Of a stretch of 64,000 bases of DNA, positions 25,690 to 33,650 are shown one piece after another. Source of the DNA: G016234445 sp964438865 (GTDB lineage: Bacteria > Chloroflexota > Dehalococcoidia > Tepidiformales > Tepidiformaceae); the NCBI GenBank assembly GCA_964438865.1, contig CAYTMI010000004.1, forward strand, positions 186,001 to 250,000, written 5' to 3'. The notes below the pieces were generated by a model. That model saw only the letters and a list, made by a program, of their open reading frames with translations, made no database searches and was not told the origin of the DNA. Position numbers and translations under genes: made by a program. Within the stretch, counting starts at the first letter, position 1; each line of letters starts with the position of its first letter.

Positions 25690-27546
25690 TCACTCCACCG
25701 TGACCGTTTTCGCAAGGTTCCGGGGCTGGTCCACGTCGCAGCCACGCCGCAAAGCAATGTAGTACGAAAGGCACTGGAGCGGCAGTGTCGCCACGATCGG
25801 CTCAAGAAGCTCCGAAACCTCCGGGATGTGGAGGACGTGGTCGGCAAGCATCGTCACTTCGTCGTCCCCCTCGGTGATCACGGCAAGGACTTCGCCGCCA
25901 CGGGCCTGGACCTGCTGGATGTTCGAAATCATCTTCGCCCGCAGCCCGTGCTTCGTCGCGATCGCCACGGTCGGGAACGAAGGGTCAATGAGGGCGATGG
26001 GCCCGTGCTTCATCTCACCCGCAGCATACCCCTCGGCGTGGATGTAGCTGATCTCCTTCATCTTCAGTGCCCCTTCCATCGCCACCGGGAAGGCGAGCGC
26101 CCGGCCGAGGAACAGCATGTGGCTGGCCTGGTGAAAGTGGTTGGCGAGCGTGCGGTAGGGGGCGGCGTTCGAAAGCGCGTGGGCGGCCGCGTCCGGGATG
26201 TGGGCGAGTTCGTCGATCCGCTGCGTGAGCACGGCCTGGGAGAGGTGCCCGTTGGCCCGCCCCAGGCCAAGCGCGAGAGCATAGAGTGCGGCGACGGCGG
26301 TGGTGAAGCACTTGGTGCTGGCGACCCCCCGTTCGAGTCCCGCCCGCGTGTAGACCGTCCCGTCGGCGACGCGCGTGGTCTGGGCGCCTTCCGTATTGCA
26401 GATGGTCACCTGGAGGGCGCCCTTCTGGCGGGCGACGTTCATCGCTTCGAGAACGTCAACGGTCTCCCCCGACTGGCTAACCGAAACAACAAGCGTGTCC
26501 GGGGTGATAACCGGGTCCCGGTAGCGAAACTCGCTCGCGTTGTCCGATTCCGCAGGGATACCTGCCAGCGCTTCGAAGTAACGCCGGCCGATCATGGCGG
26601 CGTGGAGGCTCGTGCCCATCCCCAGGAGGACCACCCGGCGCACGTCTTTCAGCCGATCCGCCGCGGGACCGAGGTCATCGAGGTGTACGGCTGCTGGTTC
26701 CAGCGTCACCAGGCTGCGGATGGTGTCCGAAAGCGCTTCCGGCTGCTCCATGATCTCCTTGAGCATGAAGTGCTGGTATTGGCCCTTCAGCGCGCTGACG
26801 GGGTCGATTGGGACCGTGCGCAGGTCAACCTCCACCGGCTGCCCGCCGAGGTTGATGTACGCGGCGCCGCCCTGGTCGATGCGCACGAGCTGCCCGTCGG
26901 CGACGAACCCGACCTTCCGTGTGTGCGGGAGGATCGCCGCCAGGTCGCTCGCGAGCACCATCTCGCCGTCCCCGTAGCCGATCACGATCCCGCCGGCGTT
27001 CCCAAGCCGTACCGCAACGAGCGTCCCCGGTTCGAGGGGGCTCATCGCCACGATGGCCTGGGAGCCGTGCAGCCGCTGGGCGGTCAGCCGCAGCGATTCG
27101 AGCAGCGTCGCGCCCTGCTTCAGGTGGTCCTCCATCAGGTGGGCGATGGTCTCCGTGTCGGTCTCGCTCGCGAACTTGTGCCCGGCCGCCAGGAGTTCCG
27201 CTTTGAGCGCCGCATAGTTCTCGACGATCCCGTTGTGGATGACCACGACTTCGTTGCCGCAACTGAGGTGCGGGTGGGCGTTGCGGTCGCTGGGCCGGCC
27301 GTGGGTCGCCCAACGCGTGTGGCCGATGCCGACGGTGGCCGCCAGCGGCGTGCCCTCCGCAAGGGTGGCTTCGAGGTTGACAATCTTGCCTTCGCGCTTG
27401 GTGACGATGAGCCCGGATTGCCCGGGGGCGCTATCGAAGACGGCGATCCCGGCCGAGTCGTAGCCGCGGTATTCGAGGTCGCGGAGGGCGGCGACGAGGA
27501 TGGGCGCTGCCGGGCGGTTGCCGGCGTAGCCAACGATTCCACACAT
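25690..27546 (-). CDS. glmS: Glutamine-fructose-6-phosphate aminotransferase (isomerizing)
   Basis: The 618-residue product makes glucosamine-6-phosphate, the first step to UDP-GlcNAc and peptidoglycan. The N-terminal glutaminase domain starts MCGIVGYAGN with nucleophile Cys2, and has LEYRGYDSAGIA, GHTRWATHG and HNGIVEN. Two SIS sugar-isomerase domains follow (LLGMGTSLHAAMIG, SVSQSGETVDVLEA), and the C-terminus ends DQPRNLAKTVTVE, which is diagnostic. Length is standard. A GGGAG lies 9-10 nt before the ATG. The leader carries a glmS ribozyme, so expression is probably reduced when glucosamine-6-phosphate accumulates. Confidence 0.97.
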   Translation of the reverse strand: MCGIVGYAGNRPAAPILVAALRDLEYRGYDSAGIAVFDSAPGQSGLIVTKREGKIVNLEATLAEGTPLAATVGIGHTRWATHGRPSDRNAHPHLSCGNEVVVIHNGIVENYAALKAELLAAGHKFASETDTETIAHLMEDHLKQGATLLESLRLTAQRLHGSQAIVAMSPLEPGTLVAVRLGNAGGIVIGYGDGEMVLASDLAAILPHTRKVGFVADGQLVRIDQGGAAYINLGGQPVEVDLRTVPIDPVSALKGQYQHFMLKEIMEQPEALSDTIRSLVTLEPAAVHLDDLGPAADRLKDVRRVVLLGMGTSLHAAMIGRRYFEALAGIPAESDNASEFRYRDPVITPDTLVVSVSQSGETVDVLEAMNVARQKGALQVTICNTEGAQTTRVADGTVYTRAGLERGVASTKCFTTAVAALYALALGLGRANGHLSQAVLTQRIDELAHIPDAAAHALSNAAPYRTLANHFHQASHMLFLGRALAFPVAMEGALKMKEISYIHAEGYAAGEMKHGPIALIDPSFPTVAIATKHGLRAKMISNIQQVQARGGEVLAVITEGDDEVTMLADHVLHIPEVSELLEPIVATLPLQCLSYYIALRRGCDVDQPRNLAKTVTVE

Positions 27547-27674
27547 GCGTTGATACTCCCTGGTGTCCGTGTCCCGGTTGCCCGGGGGAGTGGAGCACGC
27601 GGTGCGGCAGCGGCGGGCGCGGTGAAGCCCCCGATGGTCCCATGCTGCCGGAGAGAGTGAGAGGGGAAGGGATT

Positions 27675-27823
27675 CGCGGTCCCTGCACGTGGTGCACCTT
27701 TGTCAGCCGGTTACCCATGCTGGTTTGTGTGCTGCCTGACGGCTGTGCTGCCGGGGGGCCACCCGCCGAGTGTTTCGATACTGCCCCCGCCTCGTCATCC
27801 GCGGGTTCCGCGGACCTGGCGCT
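27675..27823 (-). ncRNA. glmS: glmS self-cleaving ribozyme/riboswitch
   Basis: On the minus strand the conserved core appears in order: AGCGCCAGGTCC at the cleavage end, a GC hairpin, TGACGAGG, GGGGG then TATCGAA, TCGGCGGGTGG, CCCCCCGG, and a 3' AGGGA. Order and spacing match the glmS ribozyme, which uses glucosamine-6-phosphate as cofactor to cut its own mRNA. Cleavage is expected between A27823 and G27822. It lies about 130 nt upstream of the glmS ATG in the same orientation, which confirms the identification. The 3' boundary is approximate. Confidence 0.93.
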
Positions 27824-27897
27824 TGCGTTGCTCACCCTGTGCGTGCCGTGGGGTCGTCGTCGTTGGCGGGGTCACCTCCCTTGGGGAACTGCGGATC

Positions 27898-27927
27898 AGT
27901 GTGGGGGCGGGGCTCGCGAACCGTCAA
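27898..27927 (-). promoter_or_regulatory. Candidate promoter of the glmS transcript
   Basis: TTGACG (27927 to 27922), an 18-nt spacer and CACACT (27903 to 27898) stand about 75 nt upstream of the ribozyme cleavage site. The RHS remnant begins only 14 nt beyond the -35. Confidence 0.4.
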
Positions 27928-27940
27928 ACGTAGCGGGACG

Positions 27941-28437
27941 AACCAGGTGACCTACGGCCACGACAACGCCAATCGACTCACAACTGTCACCGACTGGAAC
28001 TCGCGCGCGGTGGCCTATGCATACGATGATGCGGGAGGATGACAAGCGCCACGCTCGCTGCCTCGACGACCTTCGCCTGCCGTGGCGACGGCCTGCGGCA
28101 TTCGAAGACGACCGGCGGGAACACGACGACCTTCACCTGGGACGTGAACACCGGCCTGCCGGTGGTGCTGGACGACGGGAACCAGTACGTCTACGGAGCC
28201 GGGCTGGAGTCGATGGTGACGGCGGGCGGGACCTACTACTACCTCGCCGACGGACTGGGCTCGACGATGGCGATGGTGGACACGTCGGGGACCGTCCAGA
28301 AGTCGTACACCTACGACGTCTACGGCAAGCCAGGAGTCGCCGCGCGCCGCCTGAAGGTTCCCCTGGCTCTCCAGGCGACCCGGGGGCGCGCCGCCGCTGG
28401 GCAGATCTTCGAACGGGCAAGCAGCCGAAAGGTGTAG
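27941..28437 (+). pseudogene. RHS/YD-repeat protein fragment, frame-broken
   Basis: Two adjacent frames encode pieces of an RHS-type protein. The first (27941-28042) reads NQVTYGHDNANRLTTVTDWN, a YD repeat, and stops. The second (28039-28437) continues RHS-core-like with GLRHSKTTGGNTTTFTWD, VVLDDGNQYVYGAGLESM, YYLADGLGSTMAMVD and YTYDVYGKPG before the sequence loses similarity. RHS proteins are very large secreted or toxin-delivery polypeptides; neither a signal peptide nor a toxin domain is present. It is a remnant, partly duplicated at 31149-31412. Confidence 0.8.
28039..28232 (+). repeat. Direct repeat copy 1 (RHS core segment)
   Basis: About 190 bp with strong similarity to 31215-31411 in the same orientation. 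Both encode MTSAT...GLRH(S)xTTGGNTTTFTWD and LPVVLDDGNQYVYGAGLESM. The match is nearly exact over the 3' 150 bp and decays at the 5' side. Confidence 0.85.
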
Positions 28438-28446
28438 GATTCGGCT

Positions 28447-29547
28447 ATGGCGCATCAGGATATCCGTTTCTGCACCACAGCAGACGGAGTAAGGATCGCG
28501 ATCGCGACGATGGGCTCCGGGCCGCCACTGGTCTACGTCACCGGCTGGCCCGGTCATCTTGAGCTTGAACTGGAGACGGAGTTCGCGACGCGGTTCCTGT
28601 CTGAGTTGTCGTTTGGCCACACGCTCATCCGATACGACATGCGGGGGAGCGGGCTTTCCGACCGAGTCGTCAAGGACTTCTCCTTTCGCGGGTTTCAGTT
28701 GGACCTGGAAGCGGTGGTGGACCATTTGGGCCTCCAATCGTTCGCACTACTCAGTCTCGGTGACCTGGCCGGACCAATCGCTGTCTCCTACGCGGCCGGC
28801 CACCCTTCCCGGGTGACGCATCTCGTCCTCAGCAGTGCCTACCTCCGGGGGAACGACCTTGCTACAAAGAACCACCAGGCCGTCCTGGCCGAATTCGTCG
28901 CGAACTTCGGATGGCCGATCTTCGAGTTCGTTGACACTCCCGAAGTCGACGCCGATACCCACCGGGCGGCGCGGAAGATTCAGGAAGAAGGGGCCACTCA
29001 CTACATCCAGTCGATCGTGCTGAAAACCATGTACGAAGCGGATGTGACGCTGGCAGCGAGCGCCATCACCGCGCCAACGCTCGTCTTGCACGCCCGCGAT
29101 GACCCGCTCGTCCCGTCTAGTGCCGGCCGAGAACTGGCCATCCGCGTCCCGGGCGCGCGGTTCGTGGGATACCCATCTTCCTCGGCTGCCCCATGGGTGA
29201 ACAGCAAGTTCCTCCTCGGCGAGATCCGGGCTTTTCTCGCTCCCGGGCTGGCCGGCCGGCCGGAGGCGTCCGGCGGGGATGGGCTGAGTTCGCGCGAGAT
29301 GGAGGTGCTAGCGCTGCTCGCCCACGGGCGAACGAGCCGGGAGATCGCCGGGGCGCTGGTCCTGAGCCCGCGCACCGTGGAACGCCACATCAGCAACATC
29401 TACGCGAAGGCAGGCGTCCATTCGCGTGCCGAAGCGACGGCCTACGCGCTCCTCGCGGGGCTCGCCGATGCCCCAATGGGTAATCCCCGCCACGCGAACC
29501 GGCGAAAGTTACAGCGTTCAACGGATGTTGCCACTGGGCCCGGGTGA
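28447..29547 (+). CDS. Alpha/beta hydrolase-LuxR fusion regulator
   Basis: The 366-residue product has an N-terminal alpha/beta hydrolase domain (about 8-265) starting with an ADGVRIAIATMGSGPPLVYV-like strand and the RYDMRGSGLSDR loop, then a LuxR HTH (about 278-340: LSSREMEVLALLAHGRTSRE and LSPRTVERHISNIYAKAGVH). The nucleophile elbow reads GDLAG, with Asp106 replacing Ser, and the usual His loop reads YPSSSAAPW, with no His. The hydrolase part is therefore probably a ligand sensor. TAGGAT lies 6 nt before the ATG, implying leaderless expression. It lies between two RHS remnants and may control the FAD oxidase downstream. Confidence 0.87.
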   Translation: MAHQDIRFCTTADGVRIAIATMGSGPPLVYVTGWPGHLELELETEFATRFLSELSFGHTLIRYDMRGSGLSDRVVKDFSFRGFQLDLEAVVDHLGLQSFALLSLGDLAGPIAVSYAAGHPSRVTHLVLSSAYLRGNDLATKNHQAVLAEFVANFGWPIFEFVDTPEVDADTHRAARKIQEEGATHYIQSIVLKTMYEADVTLAASAITAPTLVLHARDDPLVPSSAGRELAIRVPGARFVGYPSSSAAPWVNSKFLLGEIRAFLAPGLAGRPEASGGDGLSSREMEVLALLAHGRTSREIAGALVLSPRTVERHISNIYAKAGVHSRAEATAYALLAGLADAPMGNPRHANRRKLQRSTDVATGPG

Positions 29548-29630
29548 CTACCGTTCTTTCGAACCGAAGACCGGCCCGCCGGAGCGGTAAGCTTCGGAAC
29601 TCCCGTCCTCACCTGACCAGGAGGCAGTCA

Positions 29631-31016
29631 ATGGCAAGTCCAACCACCCAACCTCGGCGGGCGGCAATCGCCCCGGAGCTCATCGCCGGGCTCGCCGCGA
29701 ACTTCCGAGGCAGCCTCCTGGAGCCGGGCGACGTTCAGTTCGACGCCGCCCGGCGCGTTCACAACGGGATGATCGACCGCACGCCGGCGCTCATCGCGCG
29801 GTGTACTGGCGTCGCCGATGTGCAGGCCGCGATCGGCTTCGCCCGCCAGAACAACGTCCAGGTTTCAGTCCGCGGCGGCGGCCACGGCATTGCCGGCACG
29901 GCCATCTGCGAAGGCGGCCTCGTCATCGACATGGAACCGATGAAGGGCGTCGTCGTGGACCCGGAGGCGGGCCGGGTGCGCGCGCAGGGGGGCGTCACCT
30001 GGGGCGAGCTCGACCGCGAAACGCAGGTCTTCGGCCTTGCGACCACCGGCGGCGCGATCAGTTCCACTGGTATCGCCGGGCTCACCCTTGGTGGCGGCCT
30101 GGGCTGGCTCATGCGCCGCCACGGCCTCGCTTGCGACAACCTCCGCTCGGCCCAGGCCGTCCTCGCCGACGGACGCTGCGTCGCCGCCTCCGAAACGGAA
30201 AACCAGGACCTCTTCTGGGCCCTTCGTGGTGGCGGCGGCAACTTCGGCGTTGTCACATCGTTCGAATACGAGGTTCACCCCGTCGGACCGGTCGTCGCGG
30301 GCATGCTGCTCTACCCCCTCGCGGCCGCGAGCGATGTCCTCCGAGCCTATCGCGCGTTCTCGCAGACGGCGCCGGATGAGCTCACCCTCTATGCCGGCCT
30401 TCTCACCGGTCCGGATGGGACCCCCCTCGTTGGGCTGTTGCCCTGCTATTGTGGCCCGGTGGCGAAGGGCGAGGAGCTCCTGCGCCCGCTCATCGAATTC
30501 GGCTCGCCGGTGGTCAACACCATCGGCCCTGTGCCCTACACAGCCGTCCAGACGCAGCTGGACGCTGGCTACCCGAAGGGGGCGTTGAACTACTGGAAGT
30601 CCAGCTTCCTCGGGACCCTGACCGACGGCCTCTTCGATACCCTCATTCGCCACTTCGAGCGCGTCCCGTCGCCCATGACCAGCATCGTCCTCGAACAACT
30701 GGGTGGCGCGATGGGGCGGGTGCCCGTGGACGCCACGGCTTTCCCCCACCGGACTGCCGCCTACAACCTCGTCATCACCGGGGTCTGGCAGGACCCGGCG
30801 GAAACGCAGGCGAACGTCGCGTGGACGCGCGAACTCTTCGCGGCGGTTCAGCCGCATGCGGCGGCGGGAGTCTATGTGAACTACCTGGATGAGGACGACG
30901 TCGCGGGAAGGTCGGTTGCGGCATTCGGCGCTAACTACGCGCAACTGCAAGCGGTGAAAGCGAAGTACGACCCGGCGAATTTCTTCGCGCAGAATCAGAA
31001 CGTCTTGCCGAAGTAG
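29631..31016 (+). CDS. FAD-dependent oxidase, VAO/BBE family
   Basis: The 461-residue product has a PCMH-type FAD-binding domain: SVRGGGHGIAGTA holds the His that usually carries covalent FAD, GGVTWGELDRE and TLGGGLGWLMRRHGLACDNL are family motifs, and LRGGGGNFGVVTSFEY closes the domain. A BBE domain ends the protein (FGANYAQLQAVKAKYDPANF). No second covalent Cys is evident. Such enzymes oxidise sugars, alkaloids or polyketides with O2. The ATG at 29631 has AGGAGG 6 nt upstream. It follows the LuxR fusion by 83 nt; the two probably form one inducible unit. Confidence 0.92.
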   Translation: MASPTTQPRRAAIAPELIAGLAANFRGSLLEPGDVQFDAARRVHNGMIDRTPALIARCTGVADVQAAIGFARQNNVQVSVRGGGHGIAGTAICEGGLVIDMEPMKGVVVDPEAGRVRAQGGVTWGELDRETQVFGLATTGGAISSTGIAGLTLGGGLGWLMRRHGLACDNLRSAQAVLADGRCVAASETENQDLFWALRGGGGNFGVVTSFEYEVHPVGPVVAGMLLYPLAAASDVLRAYRAFSQTAPDELTLYAGLLTGPDGTPLVGLLPCYCGPVAKGEELLRPLIEFGSPVVNTIGPVPYTAVQTQLDAGYPKGALNYWKSSFLGTLTDGLFDTLIRHFERVPSPMTSIVLEQLGGAMGRVPVDATAFPHRTAAYNLVITGVWQDPAETQANVAWTRELFAAVQPHAAAGVYVNYLDEDDVAGRSVAAFGANYAQLQAVKAKYDPANFFAQNQNVLPK

Positions 31017-31022
31017 CGGCTG

Positions 31023-31148
31023 TCACCTGCCGTCCACATCCTTGAAGAACTCCCAGGCCGCCCTGGTGGCGTCGAGCGCCTGCGATGGCTCTCCCTGGAG
31101 CGCGGAGGCCCGCCGGTCCGCTGAGCCCGGCCACGGGTGGTCGGCGCC
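31023..31148 (-). pseudogene. C-terminal remnant of a polyhydroxybutyrate depolymerase/LpqC-type esterase
   Basis: Only 41 codons and the stop remain. The piece reads GADHPWPGS, matching the catalytic-His GxHxWPG motif of feruloyl esterase or PHB depolymerase-like enzymes, and ends QALDATRAAWEFFKDVDGR, typical of their C-terminus. Upstream of it the sequence changes abruptly into the RHS fragment on the opposite strand. It is a truncated gene, probably cut when the RHS segment arrived. Confidence 0.65.
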
Positions 31149-31412
31149 GGCGACAACAACGGGAACCTGACAGCGCGCGGCTCGGACTCGTTCTCGTGGG
31201 ACTACGAGGACCGGATGACCTCGGCGACGGTGGGCGGGACGACGACGACCTTCGCCTACCGGGGAGACGGCCTGCGGCACTCCAGGACGACCGGCGGGAA
31301 CACGACGACCTTCACCTGGGACATCAACGGCGGGCTGCCGGTGGTGCTGGACGATGGGAACCAGTACGTCTACGGGGCCGGGCTGGAGTCGATGGTGACG
31401 GCCGGGGGGACG
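31149..31412 (+). pseudogene. Second RHS/YD-repeat fragment
   Basis: The open reading stretch encodes GDNNGNLTARGSDSFSWDYE, DRMTSATVGGTTTTFAYRG, GLRHSRTTGGNTTTFTWDIN and LPVVLDDGNQYVYGAGLESM. It has no start signal, and similarity to RHS stops at about 31412, where the neighbouring minus-strand gene ends. This is a duplicate of the core at 28039-28232 plus an extra 5' YD repeat missing from copy 1. Confidence 0.8.
31215..31411 (+). repeat. Direct repeat copy 2 (RHS core segment)
   Basis: Partner of 28039-28232 in the same orientation. Recombination between the two would delete the hydrolase-LuxR and FAD oxidase genes. Confidence 0.85.
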
Positions 31413-31413
31413 C

Positions 31414-31719
31414 TCAGCTCTCCGCGCGGGGGATGCCCGCGAAACCCAGGAATTCGTCTTCCCACTGCAGGACTTCGCGGATGAGGGCGGCGTCGATCGG
31501 GAAGGGGTTGCCGGCCACGCCCCGCAGCTTGAACTCCTCTTCGACCACGCGCGCGATTTCGTCGAGGCCGCGGGCCTGGACGCCAAGCTCGCGTTCGGTC
31601 GTGAGGATCAGTTCGACCAGCTCCCCTGCGAGGACAAAGCCGTCCTCCTGGAGCTGCTCCCAGGTCCATTCGGCGCATTCTTCCAACAACTCCGGGGTCA
31701 GCCGGGATGCGTTCGTCAT
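31414..31719 (-). CDS. Hypothetical protein, 101 residues
   Basis: This is a small acidic helical protein without recognised domain: LTPELLEECAEWTWEQLQED and ELVELILTTERELGVQARGL suggest amphipathic helices. Its start overlaps the stop of the upstream methyltransferase by one base (TGATG), so translation is coupled. Its stop codon lies 2 bp from the end of the RHS remnant, so the original 3' end may have been altered. Co-expression with a methyltransferase suggests a partner or regulatory role, but the function is unknown. Confidence 0.72.
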   Translation of the reverse strand: MTNASRLTPELLEECAEWTWEQLQEDGFVLAGELVELILTTERELGVQARGLDEIARVVEEEFKLRGVAGNPFPIDAALIREVLQWEDEFLGFAGIPRAES

Positions 31720-32771
31720 CAGGGTTTCCTCGCGAGCAGGACGTCGATGCCGCCCTGGAATGGAGCGATGCGCTGGAGGTAGGTGAACCCGGCGTCCGCC
31801 ACGAGTCCTTCGGCCTCTTCGCGGCTGGTCACCCGGCTCCCCCAGAGCATCTCTGTGTATTCGAAGTGAAGGCCCATCCGCGCTTCCGGTGAAGCGGCTT
31901 CGTCCACCGAGGCGGGGTACGACTCGTCGAAGACGATCACCTGGCCGCCGCTTTTCAACCCCGCGAAAACAGCCGCCATCACTGCCGGGCGAGTGTCGGC
32001 CGGGACTTCGTGGAGTGAGAGGAAGAAGAAGGCGAGGTCGAAGACGCCGTCCGCGCCAAGGTCCGCGAGGTCACCGGCGACAAGATGCATGCGGGATTCG
32101 AGGACGGTCCCGGCAATCGCCTCGCCGCCGCGCTGGACCGCCGAGGCGTCGAGGTCCACGCCCGTGTAGCGGACGCCGGGAAAAGCCGAGCAGAGTTCCT
32201 TGCCGAGATTTCCTTCGCCGCAGCCCGCGTCCAGCACCGAGGCGCCGCCGCGAAGGGCCGATTCCACGGACGGCAACGCGGGCAGCGCAGCCTGCATGAA
32301 GACCACGTGCATGGCCGCGCTCTGTTCGGCGACGCTGCGGGACAGCGCTTCCCCGTGCCGCGCCGGGGAGATGGGGACACCATCGCGGAAGAACTGGGCG
32401 AGGTCGAGGAAGTCACGTGCGACATAACGGGCGTGGAATGCGAGCGATGGACCCAGGTTCAGCAGCGTCCGCGGTTCGCAGACCATCCAGGACAGCCCCG
32501 GCGCCATCGCTACCCCCCCGTCGTCGCCCGGCAGCAGGAGCCCGTTCTGGACCAGCACCTTCGCCCATGTCTCGACCGGCCTCGGCTGCAGGCCCAGGTT
32601 CGAGGCCAGCACCTCCGGCCGCAGGGGGCCGAAATCGCGCAGCGCGTCGAAGAGCCCGAGTTCGACGCCGAGGTTCGTCGCCGAAAGCGCCACCATCCCG
32701 CCGAACCACTCCGCCGCGCGGGCGACATGTACGAGCGCAGCTTGCTGGTCGTCTTCAACCGTCAGTTCCAC
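31719..32771 (-). CDS. O-methyltransferase-like SAM-dependent enzyme
   Basis: The 350-residue product has an N-terminal winged-helix dimerisation part (ATNLGVELGLFDALRDFGPL, LASNLGLQPRPVETWAKVLV) and a C-terminal SAM domain with motif I SVLDAGCGEGNLGKEL, acidic GVDLDASAVQRG and FFFLSLHEVPADTR. This layout matches small-molecule methyltransferases of the hydroxyneurosporene type. The GTG start at 32771 has TAGGCT 7 nt upstream and no ribosome site. A 101-residue protein is translationally coupled behind it. The substrate is unknown. Confidence 0.85.
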   Translation of the reverse strand: MELTVEDDQQAALVHVARAAEWFGGMVALSATNLGVELGLFDALRDFGPLRPEVLASNLGLQPRPVETWAKVLVQNGLLLPGDDGGVAMAPGLSWMVCEPRTLLNLGPSLAFHARYVARDFLDLAQFFRDGVPISPARHGEALSRSVAEQSAAMHVVFMQAALPALPSVESALRGGASVLDAGCGEGNLGKELCSAFPGVRYTGVDLDASAVQRGGEAIAGTVLESRMHLVAGDLADLGADGVFDLAFFFLSLHEVPADTRPAVMAAVFAGLKSGGQVIVFDESYPASVDEAASPEARMGLHFEYTEMLWGSRVTSREEAEGLVADAGFTYLQRIAPFQGGIDVLLARKP

Positions 32772-32789
32772 GCCCCACAGCCTACGGGG

Positions 32790-33650
32790 TCAGCCCGACG
32801 GTGCGCCAACCTCGTCGCGGATGCGCTTCAGGCGGGCAACGTTCTCCGCGTCCGAGCCACCGCCTTCGATGCCGGGCACCTCAAGCAGGAACGGCACGTC
32901 CCGGAACGCCGGGTGCGACATGATCACGCGGAAGCCGTCGAGGCCGATGTACCCGTCGCCGATGTTTTCGTGGCGGTCCCGGGTGCCGCCCAGGGGCATC
33001 TTGCTGTCGTTCGCATGGACCGCCACCAGCCGGTCGAACCCGACTTCGCGCCCGAATTCCTCCATGGCGACGGCGCAGCCTTCCTTCGTGGCGATGTCGT
33101 AGCCCATCGCGAAGGCGTGACAGGTATCCAGGCAGACGCGGACGCGGGGGTCGTTGTCCAGACCGCGAATGATCGCCCCGAGTTCGCCGAAGGTGCGCGG
33201 CAGGCAATTCCCCTGGCCGGCGTTGTTTTCGAGGATGAGAAACTGGTCATTGGCAGCGAAGTCCAGCGCCTCGCGCATCAACCGGCAGACCTGATCGAGG
33301 GTCTCGTCGAAGCCGGCGCCCTTGTGGCTCCCGGCATGGAAAATGGTGCCCACGGTACCGAGTTCGGCGCCCCACTTCAGGTACTGCTTGAGCGACCCGG
33401 CGGAGCGGTTCGCGAGGGCCGTATCGTCGCTGGCCAGGTTCACGAGGTAGACGCCGTGGAGAAACACGGGAATGCCCGCCTCGGCCCGGGCCGTGCGGAA
33501 CAGGTCCACCTGCTCGGGCGTGAGCGACGGCGGCTTCCACTGCTGCGGCGCCGAAATGAAGATCTGCAGCGCCTCCGCCCCGATCTCCTTCGTCCGGGCG
33601 AAAGCGTTGTGCGGGCCACCCGCGCTCGAACAGTGCGCCCCGATCCTCAT
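32790..33650 (-). CDS. nfo: Deoxyribonuclease IV (apurinic endonuclease)
   Basis: The 286-residue TIM-barrel endonuclease cuts 5' of abasic sites in base excision repair. Metal-binding motifs are intact: MRIGAHCSSAGG, FLHGVYLVNLAS, IFHAGSHKG, LENNAGQGN, CLDTCHAFAMGYD, AVHANDSKMPLG and RHENIGDGYIG, with a final EVPG. Length matches E. coli Nfo (285). The start overlaps the upstream methyltransferase stop by 4 nt (ATGA), so the two are co-translated. Confidence 0.95.
   Translation of the reverse strand: MRIGAHCSSAGGPHNAFARTKEIGAEALQIFISAPQQWKPPSLTPEQVDLFRTARAEAGIPVFLHGVYLVNLASDDTALANRSAGSLKQYLKWGAELGTVGTIFHAGSHKGAGFDETLDQVCRLMREALDFAANDQFLILENNAGQGNCLPRTFGELGAIIRGLDNDPRVRVCLDTCHAFAMGYDIATKEGCAVAMEEFGREVGFDRLVAVHANDSKMPLGGTRDRHENIGDGYIGLDGFRVIMSHPAFRDVPFLLEVPGIEGGGSDAENVARLKRIRDEVGAPSG

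Noticed and set aside
23333..25762. 809-codon plus-strand open frame
   Set aside because: It is antisense to ppsA, begins and ends outside family patterns, and its composition (His, Asp, Val and Arg rich) is what the antisense frame of a GC-rich gene produces.
25564..27660. 698-codon plus-strand open frame
   Set aside because: It is antisense to glmS, whose identity is certain; no domain is recognised.
27841..27940. SRP RNA or RNase P RNA near the glmS leader
   Set aside because: A CAGGTCC stretch on the minus strand first suggested SRP RNA, but the GGAAGGAAGCA motif is absent and the stretch belongs to the ribozyme hairpin.
27642..27950. 102-codon plus-strand frame upstream of the RHS fragment
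   Set aside because: It is antisense to the glmS ribozyme, which fully explains the conserved-looking sequence.
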